Assembly: GCA_003167555.1 (NCBI GenBank)
Contig: PMSN01000009.1
Span: 62,001 to 126,000 of the forward strand
Length of the DNA stretch: 64,000 nt
From: Spartobacteria bacterium
GTDB lineage: Bacteria; Verrucomicrobiota; Verrucomicrobiia; Chthoniobacterales; UBA10450
Reading direction: 5' to 3'
Positions 16,623-25,238 of the stretch are shown piece after piece; position 1 is the stretch's first letter, and each line of letters begins with the position of its first letter. The notes below the pieces were generated by a model. The model had not been told where the DNA came from and did no database searches. It worked only from the letters and a program-made list of their open reading frames with translations. Both the position numbers and the translations under genes were made by a program.

Positions 16623-18134
16623 CTAAAAGAACGCTTCCATCCGCGGTTTCAAGATCATTGTCAGATCCGTCGGGCGCCCCTTGACCAAAGTGAACCCGCG
16701 CGCGTGGTAAGTTTTCCATCCCCGCGGGATCTCCGTGTAAGCCGCCCGGGCGACTTCCGTCGGCACGATGACGAAACGCGCGCCGGGATGATCCATGAAC
16801 TTCTGCACCTGATCGGGATTGAGGCCGCGGAAAAATCCGTGGACTCGGCCGCGAAAATACCAGATGACGCTCGGCTCGAAATAATCGACGGCGGCGAATT
16901 CCATCTCCGGGACGAGATCGCGCTGCGACAGTTTAAAGAGCTGCATGGTCGGAAACGTGCGGGAGAAAAATGGAAACGCGAAAAGGGCGACCGCAAGCGA
17001 GCACGCGGCGGCGGCCTGCGCGGTGCGCACGGCAAATCGAGGCGAGCTCACTTCAAAAAGATGCCGGGCCAGCAGGAGCGAAAGCAACGGGAACGCCGGC
17101 AGCGTGTAATGCGGAAGTTTCGTCTTCACCAGCGTCATGATGATGAAAACGACCGCCACGCCGGAAATCAGATAATTATCGATGGCGTCGCGGCCGCGCC
17201 AGAGACGCTTGACCAAGGCCGGGAGTTTGATCGACCACGGGAAGAAACTGATGAAGACCGTGATGAAATAAAACGGCAGACTGGCGAGATAGGTGTTCAT
17301 CGAGTTGGCGCCGTGGCCTTCCATGACGTTGAGCGAGCGCTCGACCACATGCCGTCCGATTCCGACGCGAAAAAATTCGCCGTTCGTTCGAACCAGCGCC
17401 GGAATGCCCCAGGTGCACACGATTGCCAGCATGAGCAGGATTCCGGGCACGAACCAGAACCGGCGATTAAGCGATTGGCCGCGCAGGAAAATCTTCGTGC
17501 TCGCCACGGTCAGGAGCGGCGTCCAGCCGAGCGGACCTTTCGCCAGGAAGGCAAAGGCGAGCGCGACATAAAACGCCAGCCGCCAGAACATTCGCCGGCG
17601 TTCATCGACCGATGCTTTCGCCGCGCCTAATGAGTCGCCGATCAACTCGCAGGCCGCCCAGTGCGCGGCGGTGACGAAGAAGACGAGCCACATATCGGCC
17701 ACGGCCGCCTTGGCGTGGATAAAGATTTGCAGACACAGAGTGAAAATGATCGCCGCCCACCAGCCGGTGCGTTCGCCGCTCAACCGGCGGCCCCACGCGA
17801 AAAGCAGAACGGCGGTCAGGGCCGCGGCGACGCCGGAAGGCAGGCGCGCCGCAAAATCGTTCTCACCCAGAAAGTGGTAGCTGGCGATTTGCGTCCAATA
17901 AATGAAGGGCGGTTTGTCGAAGCGGTACTTGTCGTTGAGGTAGGGAATGACAAAGTCGTGTCGCTCCCGCATCTCGCGCGAAGCCTCGGAAAAACGAGGC
18001 TCGTCCCGATCCACCAGAGGGATGAGCCAGGTGCCGGCGACGTGCAGAGACAACGCACCAAAGAAGACCAGAGCGAATTTGCGGATTGCGAGTGACAGAG
18101 CGGAGATTGAAAGATAGGGACGGGTGAAACACAA
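16623..18134 (-). CDS. ArnT/PMT-family membrane glycosyltransferase
   Basis: About 503 residues with ten or more membrane helices. The first periplasmic loop has DRDEPRFSEASREM, the acidic pair used by GT39/GT83 enzymes that take sugar from a polyprenyl phosphate donor, followed by DKPPFIYW, the classical second motif. Relatives add aminoarabinose to lipid A or mannose to proteins; the acceptor here is unknown. The start is uncertain: TTG at 18134 gives a normal short N-terminus, and no ATG is available nearby in frame. The gene diverges from the PAP2 gene with only 15 bases between starts, and a PAP2 enzyme could recycle the polyprenyl carrier. Confidence 0.82.
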   Translation of the reverse strand: MCFTRPYLSISALSLAIRKFALVFFGALSLHVAGTWLIPLVDRDEPRFSEASREMRERHDFVIPYLNDKYRFDKPPFIYWTQIASYHFLGENDFAARLPSGVAAALTAVLLFAWGRRLSGERTGWWAAIIFTLCLQIFIHAKAAVADMWLVFFVTAAHWAACELIGDSLGAAKASVDERRRMFWRLAFYVALAFAFLAKGPLGWTPLLTVASTKIFLRGQSLNRRFWFVPGILLMLAIVCTWGIPALVRTNGEFFRVGIGRHVVERSLNVMEGHGANSMNTYLASLPFYFITVFISFFPWSIKLPALVKRLWRGRDAIDNYLISGVAVVFIIMTLVKTKLPHYTLPAFPLLSLLLARHLFEVSSPRFAVRTAQAAAACSLAVALFAFPFFSRTFPTMQLFKLSQRDLVPEMEFAAVDYFEPSVIWYFRGRVHGFFRGLNPDQVQKFMDHPGARFVIVPTEVARAAYTEIPRGWKTYHARGFTLVKGRPTDLTMILKPRMEAFF

Positions 18135-18149
18135 ACGGGAAATTTGTTC

Positions 18150-18773
18150 ATGACCGCGGTCCGCGCGTTTCGCTGGTGGTATCTCTGGTTCGTCGCCGCC
18201 GCGCTTCTGCTCCTGGCGAGCTTTTACTTTGACGCCGCCACCCAGGCTTGGATGGCGCAACATCAGAGCGCGGGCGTGAGAAGTTTTATGCGCGCGGTGA
18301 GCCGGTTTGGCGACTGGCCCGAGCACGTCGGGCTCGGACTCATTCTCCTCGGGGTTGCCTATTTTCGCCGGAGTAAAAAATGGATGCGAATTTTTGCGGC
18401 GATGATTCTGGCCTGCGCTCTCGCGGGCGCCGCCGCGCGCGTGATCAAGATCTCGACGGGGCGCGCGCGCCCGGACGTCCAAACGGAAGCCGGATGGAAT
18501 GGCCCGCGCTTCAGCTATCGTTACAACGCTTTTCCGTCAGGGCACACCGTGGCATCGACTGCGTTCTTCGCCACGCTCGCGCTGGCTAGCTGGCGGATCG
18601 GTCTCGGGTTTCTGTTTATCCCGCTGCTGATCGCTTTCTCGCGAATGTATATCGCGGCGCATTATCTTTCCGATGTCGTTTGCGCGTCGTTGATTGGCGT
18701 GCTGTGCGCGTATTTCGCGGCGCGCTGGATTTTCCCGGCAATCCGCAATCCGAAATCCGAAATCCGAAATTGA
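18150..18773 (+). CDS. PAP2-family phosphatase
   Basis: A 207-residue membrane protein with about six helices and all three PAP2 motifs: KISTGRARPD at 100-109, PSGHT at 129-133 and SRMYIAAHYLSDV at 164-176. Members dephosphorylate lipid pyrophosphates such as undecaprenyl pyrophosphate or phosphatidic acid at the outer face of the inner membrane. It diverges from the glycosyltransferase gene. The last residues, AIRNPKSEIRN, are encoded by an AATCCGAAATCCGAAATCC-type repeat and are probably a recent extension; the stop codon is one base from the tRNA-Ser gene. Confidence 0.9.
   Translation: MTAVRAFRWWYLWFVAAALLLLASFYFDAATQAWMAQHQSAGVRSFMRAVSRFGDWPEHVGLGLILLGVAYFRRSKKWMRIFAAMILACALAGAAARVIKISTGRARPDVQTEAGWNGPRFSYRYNAFPSGHTVASTAFFATLALASWRIGLGFLFIPLLIAFSRMYIAAHYLSDVVCASLIGVLCAYFAARWIFPAIRNPKSEIRN
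18729..18771. repeat. Tandem AATCCGA-type repeat
   Basis: Four imperfect copies of an 8-mer (AATCCGCA, AATCCGAA, ATCCGAA) lie at the end of the PAP2 gene and encode its last ten residues. The same repeat type appears inside nuoE-nuoF at about 59809-59850. Confidence 0.75.
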
Positions 18774-18774
18774 C

Positions 18775-18862
18775 TGGCGGAGGGGGTGGGATTCGAACCC
18801 ACGAGGGCTTGCGCCCTGCCGGTTTTCAAGACCGGAGCCATCAACCGCTCGACCACCCCTCC
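18775..18862 (-). tRNA. tRNA-Ser (anticodon TGA)
   Basis: A class II tRNA on the minus strand. The acceptor stem GGAGGGG pairs with CCCCTCC, the anticodon loop holds TGA, and a long variable arm (CAGGGC GCAA GCCCTC) marks it as serine. The T loop is TTCGAAT, the discriminator is G and CCA is encoded at 18775-18777, unlike the tRNA-Pro and tRNA-Met genes of this window. Confidence 0.95.
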
Positions 18863-18976
18863 GAGGTTCACGGTTCGCCGGAATTGTGCCACCCGTCCGC
18901 GGTTGAGCAAGCGCCGGTAGGATCACTGGGCGTAGAAGCAGCTCGACAGCAATCTATGTTCATGTGAACTTACCCC

Positions 18977-20107
18977 ATGCCGGAGCGGCCTAAGAAGGCG
19001 AAAAAGAAGTTTGTCCCGATCGTCGAGGAGGCGCCGCCGCCGCCGCCAGCGATCCATGGCCGAAGCGCTTCCTGGAATCCGGCGAATCGATTCGAGAAAC
19101 TCCATGTCGATCTGGGCGATGCCGATGTGGTTCAGATCGATCCAACCGACGAAGAGGAGAAGCCGCGACGCGAGACCCAATTCTTTCGTGACGGAACCAG
19201 GACGATCATCGCGCGAAACAACAGTCCCGATGTCGGTTTTGAGACGAGTCTGAATCCGTATCGCGGTTGCGAGCACGGCTGCATCTATTGCTTTGCGCGA
19301 CCGACCCACGAATACCTCGGGCTCTCCGCGGGTCTGGATTTCGAGAGCAAAATCATGGTGAAAACGGACGCGCCGAAACTGCTCGAGGCGGAATTGTCTT
19401 CGCCGAAATGGGAGCCCCAAGTGCTCGTGATGAGCGGGGTGACCGATCCTTATCAGCCGATCGAGCGCAAGCTGCGCATCACCCGCGGTTGCCTCGAAGT
19501 GCTGGCGAAATTTCGCAACCCGGTGGCGATCATCACCAAGAATCGGCTCGTGACCCGCGATATCGATCTTCTGGGCGAACTGGCCAGTCATAACGCGGCG
19601 GCCGTGAATGTGTCGGTAACGTCGCTCGACCCGAAACTGCAACGCGTGTTGGAGCCACGAACCTCGTCGCCCTCGGCGCGATTGGAGACGGTCGCGACTT
19701 TGCGCGCCGCGGGAATTCCCGTCGGCGTAATGGTCGCTCCGATCATCCCGGGCCTGAGCGATCACGAGGTGCCGAAAATCGTGGAAGCCTGCGCCAGAGC
19801 GGGCGCGCAATTCGCCGGTTACACGATCGTGCGTTTGCCGTGGGCGATCGCGCCGCTTTTCGAGCATTGGCTCGAGGAACATTTCCCCGAAAAGAAACAA
19901 AAGGTCCTTGAACGCATTCGCCACATTCGCGGCGGAACGAAATTGAATGACTCTCGCTGGGGCACGCGCACAAAAGGCGAAGGAATTTTCGCCGAGCAAA
20001 TCCGATCGATGTTCGAAGTGGCGTGCCGCCGCTTCGGGATCGGGGCGAGCTCGCAGCTTTCGACAGCGGCGTTTCGGCGGGTAACGCCGCAGATGGAACT
20101 TTTTTAG
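18977..20107 (+). CDS. SPL-like radical SAM protein (PA0069 type)
   Basis: A 376-residue radical SAM protein. The cluster motif is CEHGCIYC (Cys98, Cys102, Cys105), set in NPYRGCEHGCIYCFARPTHE, the pattern of the spore photoproduct lyase-like PA0069/Rv2578c family. The start region is Lys and Pro rich. Further marks are SGVTDPYQPIERK and the VAPIIPGLSDHE strand. These proteins bind a 4Fe-4S cluster and S-adenosylmethionine; the reaction of this subgroup is not known. Its stop codon overlaps that of the convergent MFS gene (TTAG). Confidence 0.88.
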   Translation: MPERPKKAKKKFVPIVEEAPPPPPAIHGRSASWNPANRFEKLHVDLGDADVVQIDPTDEEEKPRRETQFFRDGTRTIIARNNSPDVGFETSLNPYRGCEHGCIYCFARPTHEYLGLSAGLDFESKIMVKTDAPKLLEAELSSPKWEPQVLVMSGVTDPYQPIERKLRITRGCLEVLAKFRNPVAIITKNRLVTRDIDLLGELASHNAAAVNVSVTSLDPKLQRVLEPRTSSPSARLETVATLRAAGIPVGVMVAPIIPGLSDHEVPKIVEACARAGAQFAGYTIVRLPWAIAPLFEHWLEEHFPEKKQKVLERIRHIRGGTKLNDSRWGTRTKGEGIFAEQIRSMFEVACRRFGIGASSQLSTAAFRRVTPQMELF

Positions 20108-21474
20108 CGTGCAATGGCCCGCGCGTCGCCGCTCGAGCTCATCCGTCGTTGTTTGCGCATCACCATCAACATGGAAACCCCACCGATCGCACCGAAGCTG
20201 GCCATCACCGGGTACCAAACGCCCCAGCCGTAACGATCGATCAGCCAGCCCGTCACCGGCAGCGCGACGGCCGTGCCGTAATATTGAAAGGAATCCACCA
20301 CGCCGGAAGCGAAGCCAGCCATTTTCCTGCCGCCAATGTCCATTGGCGCAGCGGTGCCGACGATCGCGTGGGTCGAGTTGGCCGTGAGCGCCACAAGGAC
20401 AAGGAAAAGGCAGCCAATAAATATTCCGAACGGTGTCGGCCCGACCACACCAGCGGCGATGACTATCGCGGCCGTGAGGATGACCGCGCACTCGACGAAG
20501 TAGAGAGTCATCGCCACTGGAGAGCGACGGCCCTTGAAAAACTTGTCGGAGACGATTCCAGCACTGAACGAGCCGAGCACCGCGACGAGCGGCATCAGAT
20601 TGACCGTCCACAGAACCGCCGCCGGTTTTTCCGCGAGGTTCAGTTTCAGCTGGTCATGGAAATAGAGGATCATGAGCTGGTCCGAACTGTTTCGCACCGC
20701 ACCCGTGCAGGCATAGGCCGCCGCGTAGAACCAGATGAGCGGATGCGTGAAGATAGTAGTAAAGGATTCGCGCAAGCTCGCCCGACTATTGGAGTCTCCG
20801 CTCTCGGCCTTCTCGATCAGACCGCGGTAACCAGCTTCCTCCGGCGTGTCTTTGACGAAAATCGCCAGTAACACAGCGGCCACAGCGACAACCAATGGCG
20901 GAATGCGAAAGAGCCAGTGCCAATCGTTCTTCGCCACGACCCAGATGCCAACGGCAAAGCCGGCGAGAATAAGCGGCGCGAGATTGTTGATCGCGAACTG
21001 ACCCAGTTGGATCATGAAACCAAAGATGCCCGCGAAAGTGCCGCGCTCCGTCCGCCGGAACCACGCGGCATTCATTTTGATCATGCCGGGCGCGCCAAAC
21101 GACTGGAGGTAGCCGTTCATGAGCCAGATCGCCGCGAAGGTAGTGAAGGTGCCGGCAAAGGAAGCGAACCCGAAGATGAGATTAATGATGATTGTCCCGG
21201 CGGCGCCGATGAGCATCGCGATTTTTCCCCCGATCCGATCCGTGAGGAGTCCGTTCACCAATTGCCCCGTCCCGTAAGCGATGGACCACGCGCTCAACAT
21301 GCCGGTGATCTGGAACGTGCTAAATCCGAACTCCGCGACCATGCCCGGGGTCGCGAACCGGAAGTTATACCGGCACATGTAAAACGAGGCGTAGAGCAAG
21401 CCGATAAGGAGCCAGTTCAAACCCCGCCGTGGGCGGAAGCCGGCTGGATACGCAGGCATTGCGAAATCAGACAT
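20104..21474 (-). CDS. MFS transporter, organophosphate:phosphate antiporter type
   Basis: A 456-residue carrier with about twelve helices. ASFYMCRYNFRFATPGM at helix 1 and GQLVNGLLTDRIGGKIAML at loop 2-3 fit the OPA group (GlpT/UhpT/UhpC), which exchange phosphate for glycerol- or hexose-phosphates. No substrate can be assigned. ATG at 21474 (MSDFAMPAYP) is the natural start; upstream codons do not look like protein. The end overlaps the radical SAM gene by four bases, tail to tail. Confidence 0.82.
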   Translation of the reverse strand: MSDFAMPAYPAGFRPRRGLNWLLIGLLYASFYMCRYNFRFATPGMVAEFGFSTFQITGMLSAWSIAYGTGQLVNGLLTDRIGGKIAMLIGAAGTIIINLIFGFASFAGTFTTFAAIWLMNGYLQSFGAPGMIKMNAAWFRRTERGTFAGIFGFMIQLGQFAINNLAPLILAGFAVGIWVVAKNDWHWLFRIPPLVVAVAAVLLAIFVKDTPEEAGYRGLIEKAESGDSNSRASLRESFTTIFTHPLIWFYAAAYACTGAVRNSSDQLMILYFHDQLKLNLAEKPAAVLWTVNLMPLVAVLGSFSAGIVSDKFFKGRRSPVAMTLYFVECAVILTAAIVIAAGVVGPTPFGIFIGCLFLVLVALTANSTHAIVGTAAPMDIGGRKMAGFASGVVDSFQYYGTAVALPVTGWLIDRYGWGVWYPVMASFGAIGGVSMLMVMRKQRRMSSSGDARAIAR

Positions 21475-21582
21475 AGGAACTGAGCGAGCATGCGCGGCGC
21501 AGCCCGGCTGAGACAACGAAAAAGCGGACGCGGCGATCATCGTGGTTGCGGTTTGGCGCGCGATCTCGCAGGTTTCCCGAAC

Positions 21583-22125
21583 GTGAATATCGAATCGCTC
21601 CACATCGGAATGAAGGTGCGCCATCCGCAATATGGCGTTGGTGTCGTTAGGTCGCTGACTGAGCATACGGCTGAGATTGCGTTCGACGATGCACCTCGGA
21701 CCGTCGCGCCGGGATCGAGCGATCTCGAACCGGCGGAAGCCACCGCCACTTTGAGCGAGTTGCAGATTCCGCTCGCAAATCTCATTCGCGATACAGCGCA
21801 CGCTGTTGTCGAGGCGCTGGGGCTGGAGCAGAAAGACGTCTTGGTCGAGGGCCTGGCGAATCGGTGGCAGCGCGGCACGCTCGTCATGCAATCGGCCGAC
21901 ACCTCACTGCAGCCGAAGGAAGTGCCGCTCGAAACGTTCTTTCACAAGATCGTGATGATCCGGAACAATCTGCGCGTGCTCGAGCAAAAGGTGAACGCGA
22001 GCGACAAACTGAGCGACGCCGACAAGTTCGACATGCAGCAGTACATCACGCGCTGCTACGGATCGCTCACGACGTTCAACATCCTGTTCAAGAACAAGGA
22101 CGATCAGTTCAGAACCGGCGCGTAA
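21583..22125 (+). CDS. Conserved hypothetical with an SH3-like N-terminal motif
   Basis: A 180-residue protein starting at GTG 21583, which follows the divergent MFS gene by 108 bases. The N-terminus, MKVRHPQYGVGVV then EIAFDD, resembles the small SH3-like tail of UvrD/PcrA and CarD proteins, a nucleic acid or polymerase contact fold. The rest is alpha-helical (PLETFFHKIVMIRNNLRVLE) and unknown to me. No signal peptide or membrane segment is present. A hairpin at 22128-22160 follows. Confidence 0.65.
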   Translation: MNIESLHIGMKVRHPQYGVGVVRSLTEHTAEIAFDDAPRTVAPGSSDLEPAEATATLSELQIPLANLIRDTAHAVVEALGLEQKDVLVEGLANRWQRGTLVMQSADTSLQPKEVPLETFFHKIVMIRNNLRVLEQKVNASDKLSDADKFDMQQYITRCYGSLTTFNILFKNKDDQFRTGA

Positions 22126-22127
22126 AA

Positions 22128-22160
22128 CAAGGATCGGCGTTTTCCAAAGCGCCGCTCTTG
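22128..22160. terminator. Hairpin between convergent genes
   Basis: CAAGGATCGGCG pairs with CGCCGCTCTTG around a 10-base loop, with one bulge, between the hypothetical gene ending at 22125 and the EamA gene ending at 22163. It may serve both strands; there is no long T tract. Confidence 0.5.
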
Positions 22161-22162
22161 GT

Positions 22163-23026
22163 TCATCCAGACGTGCCGACGATTATCAAGACCGCAACGA
22201 GAGCGCAGGCGATGCCAGTGATTTGCACGAAGCTTAGACGCTCGCCCAATAGCAGCCGAGCCAGCATCACGGTGCTCGCCGGATAAAGCGAAGCGAGCGT
22301 GGCGACAATGCTGAGCGGTCCGATCCGGGCCGCGATCATGTATAGCGCGTTCGCCAGCATATCGAGCGTGCCGCCGGCGACTGCCGTGCCGGTGGCGCGC
22401 GTGCTCATGCGCAGGGTTCGGCCAGTGGCCAAAGCCATGAGGCCAAACAGCGTCACCGATGTAAGCCGTGCGGCGATGAGCGGCCACATTCCCGCGGCGC
22501 TCTTCGTTCGCGCGAGCGAGAGAAAAAAGATTCCCACCGCGACGCCGGCAAGGAGCGCCAGCAAAACTCCCGGCGGTAGCGCGCGTTTGGTTCTTCGACC
22601 TTCAGCGGGATCAGGCGGCGTTGGTTGTTGGCTGACGAGGGCAATGGCAATCAACGCGAGTGCGATTCCCACCGTGGTGAGCAAGCGCAAACGTTCGCCC
22701 ATCGCGAAAGCGAAGAGCACGGGAATGATGGCGGCACAGACGGCAGTGATCGGTGCAACCACGGCCATCGTCCCGACGGCGAGCGCGCGGTAGAGCAACG
22801 CGACGCCCACGCCGCCGCTGAGGCCGGCGGCAATTCCCCAGAGCCAGTCTTGCGGAGAGACCACAGCGGCGGGCAGAAATGGAAGCGCCATCAAGAGCAG
22901 CACGAGCCCGACGAACTGCGTCACGACGACCGTGGCGATCGTGCTCACGCGGCGCGCGGTCAGGCCCCCAAAGAAATCCGCGGAGCCGTAACAAACGGCC
23001 GAGCCCAGCGCGAGCAGCTCAGTCAT
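22163..23026 (-). CDS. EamA/DMT-family transporter
   Basis: A 287-residue protein with ten predicted helices arranged as two five-helix repeats, the DMT plan. The first repeat begins LALGSAVCYGSADFFGG and the second begins near PPGVLLALLAGVAVGI; each ends in a helix with a GERL motif (MGERLRLL, LGERLSFV), the typical EamA signature. The substrate, perhaps an amino acid or drug, is unknown. It follows the LigD-type gene by 15 bases on the same strand. Confidence 0.88.
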   Translation of the reverse strand: MTELLALGSAVCYGSADFFGGLTARRVSTIATVVVTQFVGLVLLLMALPFLPAAVVSPQDWLWGIAAGLSGGVGVALLYRALAVGTMAVVAPITAVCAAIIPVLFAFAMGERLRLLTTVGIALALIAIALVSQQPTPPDPAEGRRTKRALPPGVLLALLAGVAVGIFFLSLARTKSAAGMWPLIAARLTSVTLFGLMALATGRTLRMSTRATGTAVAGGTLDMLANALYMIAARIGPLSIVATLASLYPASTVMLARLLLGERLSFVQITGIACALVAVLIIVGTSG

Positions 23027-23041
23027 GCGAGACGCCGGCGC

Positions 23042-23959
23042 TTATAGATTCCATTTCTTCGGCATCTTTTGCTTGAGAGATTGGATGGGCTCGAACAGAT
23101 CGCCCAGTTTCTCGACTCGTTGCAAAACGCGATCCGAAGGAAACACCAGGAGCTTGGCATTCTTTTTCTTCAACGCCGTTTCCACTTCTTCCCATTTCAC
23201 TGGCGTGGAAACCGTCGGCTGATCTTTCGCGCGCAGGGAGTAGACGTTCACGGTCGTTTTGTGTTCGTCGTTCTGGCTCCAATCGACGAACACTTTTCCA
23301 GCACGCAGCGCCCTGGCCATTTTCGAGATGACCAGCTTCGGATGCTCGCGCTGCAGATGTTCGCCGAGCGCACGCGAGAGCGCTTTCGTTTGATCGAAGG
23401 TGACCGCGGTGTTGAGCGGCACGTAAACCTGCAATCCTTTTGAGCCGGAGGTTTTGGCCCAGCTCTTCAGTTTCATTTTCGCCAGGAGATCGCGCAGCCA
23501 GAGCCCCACTTGACAACACTGCACGATGTCGGCGGGCGCGCCGGGGTCGAGGTCGAACACCATTATGGTCGGCCGCGCAACGTCGTTCTTGCGCGCGAGC
23601 GAGGTGTGCAATTCGATGTCGGCCAGATTGGCGGCCCAGACCAATGTCGGCAAATCCTGCGCGAGGCAGTAATGCATATTGCGCTGGTTGCCTTCGCTCC
23701 AGACTTTTGCCGTCTTGACCCAACTCGGCCGATGCGCGGGACAATTTTTTTCGTAGAAGAACGGCTGATCGACGCCATTCGGATAGCGCTTCATGGTGAG
23801 CGGCCGGTCTTTCAAATGCGGGAGCAGAAAGGGCGCGATCCGAATGTAGTAATCGATCACCTGGCCCTTGGTGAATCCGGCTTTCGGATAAAGGACCTTG
23901 TTCAAATTCGAAACCGCGAGCTTTTTGCCTTCGACGATCAGCTCGGCTTTATCGCTCAT
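23042..23959 (-). CDS. Stand-alone LigD-type polymerase/primase (PolDom)
   Basis: A 305-residue protein matching the polymerase domain of LigD in non-homologous end joining. Key parts are the N-terminal SNLNKVLYPKAGFTKGQVID, the metal-binding pair in VFDLDPG (Asp136 and Asp138), TSGSKGLQVYVPL and the third acidic site in VFVDWSQN. LigD-PolDom adds nucleotides, often ribonucleotides, at broken DNA ends. Here it is a separate gene without fused ligase or nuclease domains, and no Ku or ligase gene is nearby. It is followed closely by the EamA gene. Confidence 0.9.
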   Translation of the reverse strand: MSDKAELIVEGKKLAVSNLNKVLYPKAGFTKGQVIDYYIRIAPFLLPHLKDRPLTMKRYPNGVDQPFFYEKNCPAHRPSWVKTAKVWSEGNQRNMHYCLAQDLPTLVWAANLADIELHTSLARKNDVARPTIMVFDLDPGAPADIVQCCQVGLWLRDLLAKMKLKSWAKTSGSKGLQVYVPLNTAVTFDQTKALSRALGEHLQREHPKLVISKMARALRAGKVFVDWSQNDEHKTTVNVYSLRAKDQPTVSTPVKWEEVETALKKKNAKLLVFPSDRVLQRVEKLGDLFEPIQSLKQKMPKKWNL

Positions 23960-24018
23960 ACCTTTTCAATCTATCCTGCTGCGGCCATCACGCGCCTCTG
24001 CTTTTAGGCACGATTCTT

Positions 24019-24037
24019 CGGCGGTCAGAGACCGCCG
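24019..24037. terminator. Hairpin after lpxK, repeat family E
   Basis: A perfect 8-bp stem CGGCGGTC/GACCGCCG with an AGA loop lies directly after the lpxK stop. The same GGCGGT...CCGCCGCTACAG unit recurs near 26139-26162, so it is a repeat that may also serve as a terminator. Confidence 0.55.
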
Positions 24038-24044
24038 CTACAGC

Positions 24045-25238
24045 TTAGGCAAAGAAGCGCTCGGGCGAGAGCACGGGCTGCGGCTTGCAGATACGCGCGA
24101 CGCAATGTTCCCAGCTTTCATGACCGCTCAGGATCTCGATCTCAACGCGCAGAAAATAAATCGGCACATCCGTTTTCGTGAGCCGCGGAAAACGGACTGC
24201 ATCTTTCTCGGTCGTCACGATCATTTCGAGATCGCGGCGGACACAGCGATTAATGAAGCTGTTTAACTCCGCCTCGGTGTAACGGTGATGATCGGTGTAG
24301 CGCTTCGACAGCTCGAGGCGCGCACCGAGTTTCTGCAGTCCTCCTTCGAAACTCTCCGGCGCGGCGATTCCGCAAATCGATCCGATGTAGGTATCGTGCA
24401 ACCGTTCGAGCGGAATTTGTTCGCCCGTCAACACATCCTGGAGATGGAGCGGCTGATGGGCGCACTCGATGATTTCCGCCGTGCGGTTGTAGCGCCGGAT
24501 GCGCTTGATCAACTGGTCGTTAGGCTCGCCGGTGCTTTTGGTGATGAAGATGTAGCTCGCCCGTCGCAGATTGCGCGGCGGTTCGCGGAGCGTCCCGCGT
24601 GGCAGCAGATGCTCATTGCCGAAGGGTGCTTGTTTATCGATCAAGACGATGTCGAGCCGATGCTTCAAGTGCAGGTACTGCAAACCGTCGTCCAACAGAA
24701 GCGTATCGGCCTTGAGTTCTTTGATGGCGAAAAGTCCGCTCTTCACGCGGTCTTTATCCACGAGGACGATCACGTCCTTCAAATTATTCGCGAGCATGTA
24801 AGGCTCGTCGCCGGCGGTGAGTGAATCGAGCAGGAGGGTTTTGCCATCGGAAACAACGCGCGGCAGAACCGGATCTTTTTTCCGGCCGAGCCGCTGCCAC
24901 CATTTCTTCGGCGCGCGCCGCGGCACACTCTTGTAGCCGCGACTGAGAATGGCCACGCGCCGCCCGCCAGCCCGCATCGCCCGTGCAAATTTTTCCACGA
25001 TCGGAGTTTTGCCAGTCCCGCCGACGGTGAGGTTGCCGATACTGATGACGAGACATCCGAGAGTGTGTTCGCGGAAAACGCGCTTCCGATAAAGAAAGAG
25101 CCGGAGTTGCACGAGCCGCTCGTAGATGAACGAAAGCGCGTAGAGCAGCGCCCGGAGGAGCACGGCGCGCACCCCGCGACGCCGTTCGAGAATGACGTCG
25201 ATGGCGAACTGCTCGAGATTTTCAGTGCGCTGACCCAT
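24045..25238 (-). CDS. lpxK: Tetraacyldisaccharide 4'-kinase
   Basis: A 397-residue lipid A kinase. The Walker A site is GNLTVGGTGKTP at 68-79 and is followed by RRVAILSRGYKS and DDGLQYLHLKHRLDIVLID, both LpxK hallmarks. An N-terminal amphipathic and hydrophobic stretch holds it at the inner membrane, where it phosphorylates the 4' position of the lipid A disaccharide with ATP. It is somewhat longer than the E. coli enzyme. Its start overlaps thrB by 17 bases, so the two are likely translated together. It supports an LPS-bearing outer membrane. Confidence 0.95.
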   Translation of the reverse strand: MGQRTENLEQFAIDVILERRRGVRAVLLRALLYALSFIYERLVQLRLFLYRKRVFREHTLGCLVISIGNLTVGGTGKTPIVEKFARAMRAGGRRVAILSRGYKSVPRRAPKKWWQRLGRKKDPVLPRVVSDGKTLLLDSLTAGDEPYMLANNLKDVIVLVDKDRVKSGLFAIKELKADTLLLDDGLQYLHLKHRLDIVLIDKQAPFGNEHLLPRGTLREPPRNLRRASYIFITKSTGEPNDQLIKRIRRYNRTAEIIECAHQPLHLQDVLTGEQIPLERLHDTYIGSICGIAAPESFEGGLQKLGARLELSKRYTDHHRYTEAELNSFINRCVRRDLEMIVTTEKDAVRFPRLTKTDVPIYFLRVEIEILSGHESWEHCVARICKPQPVLSPERFFA

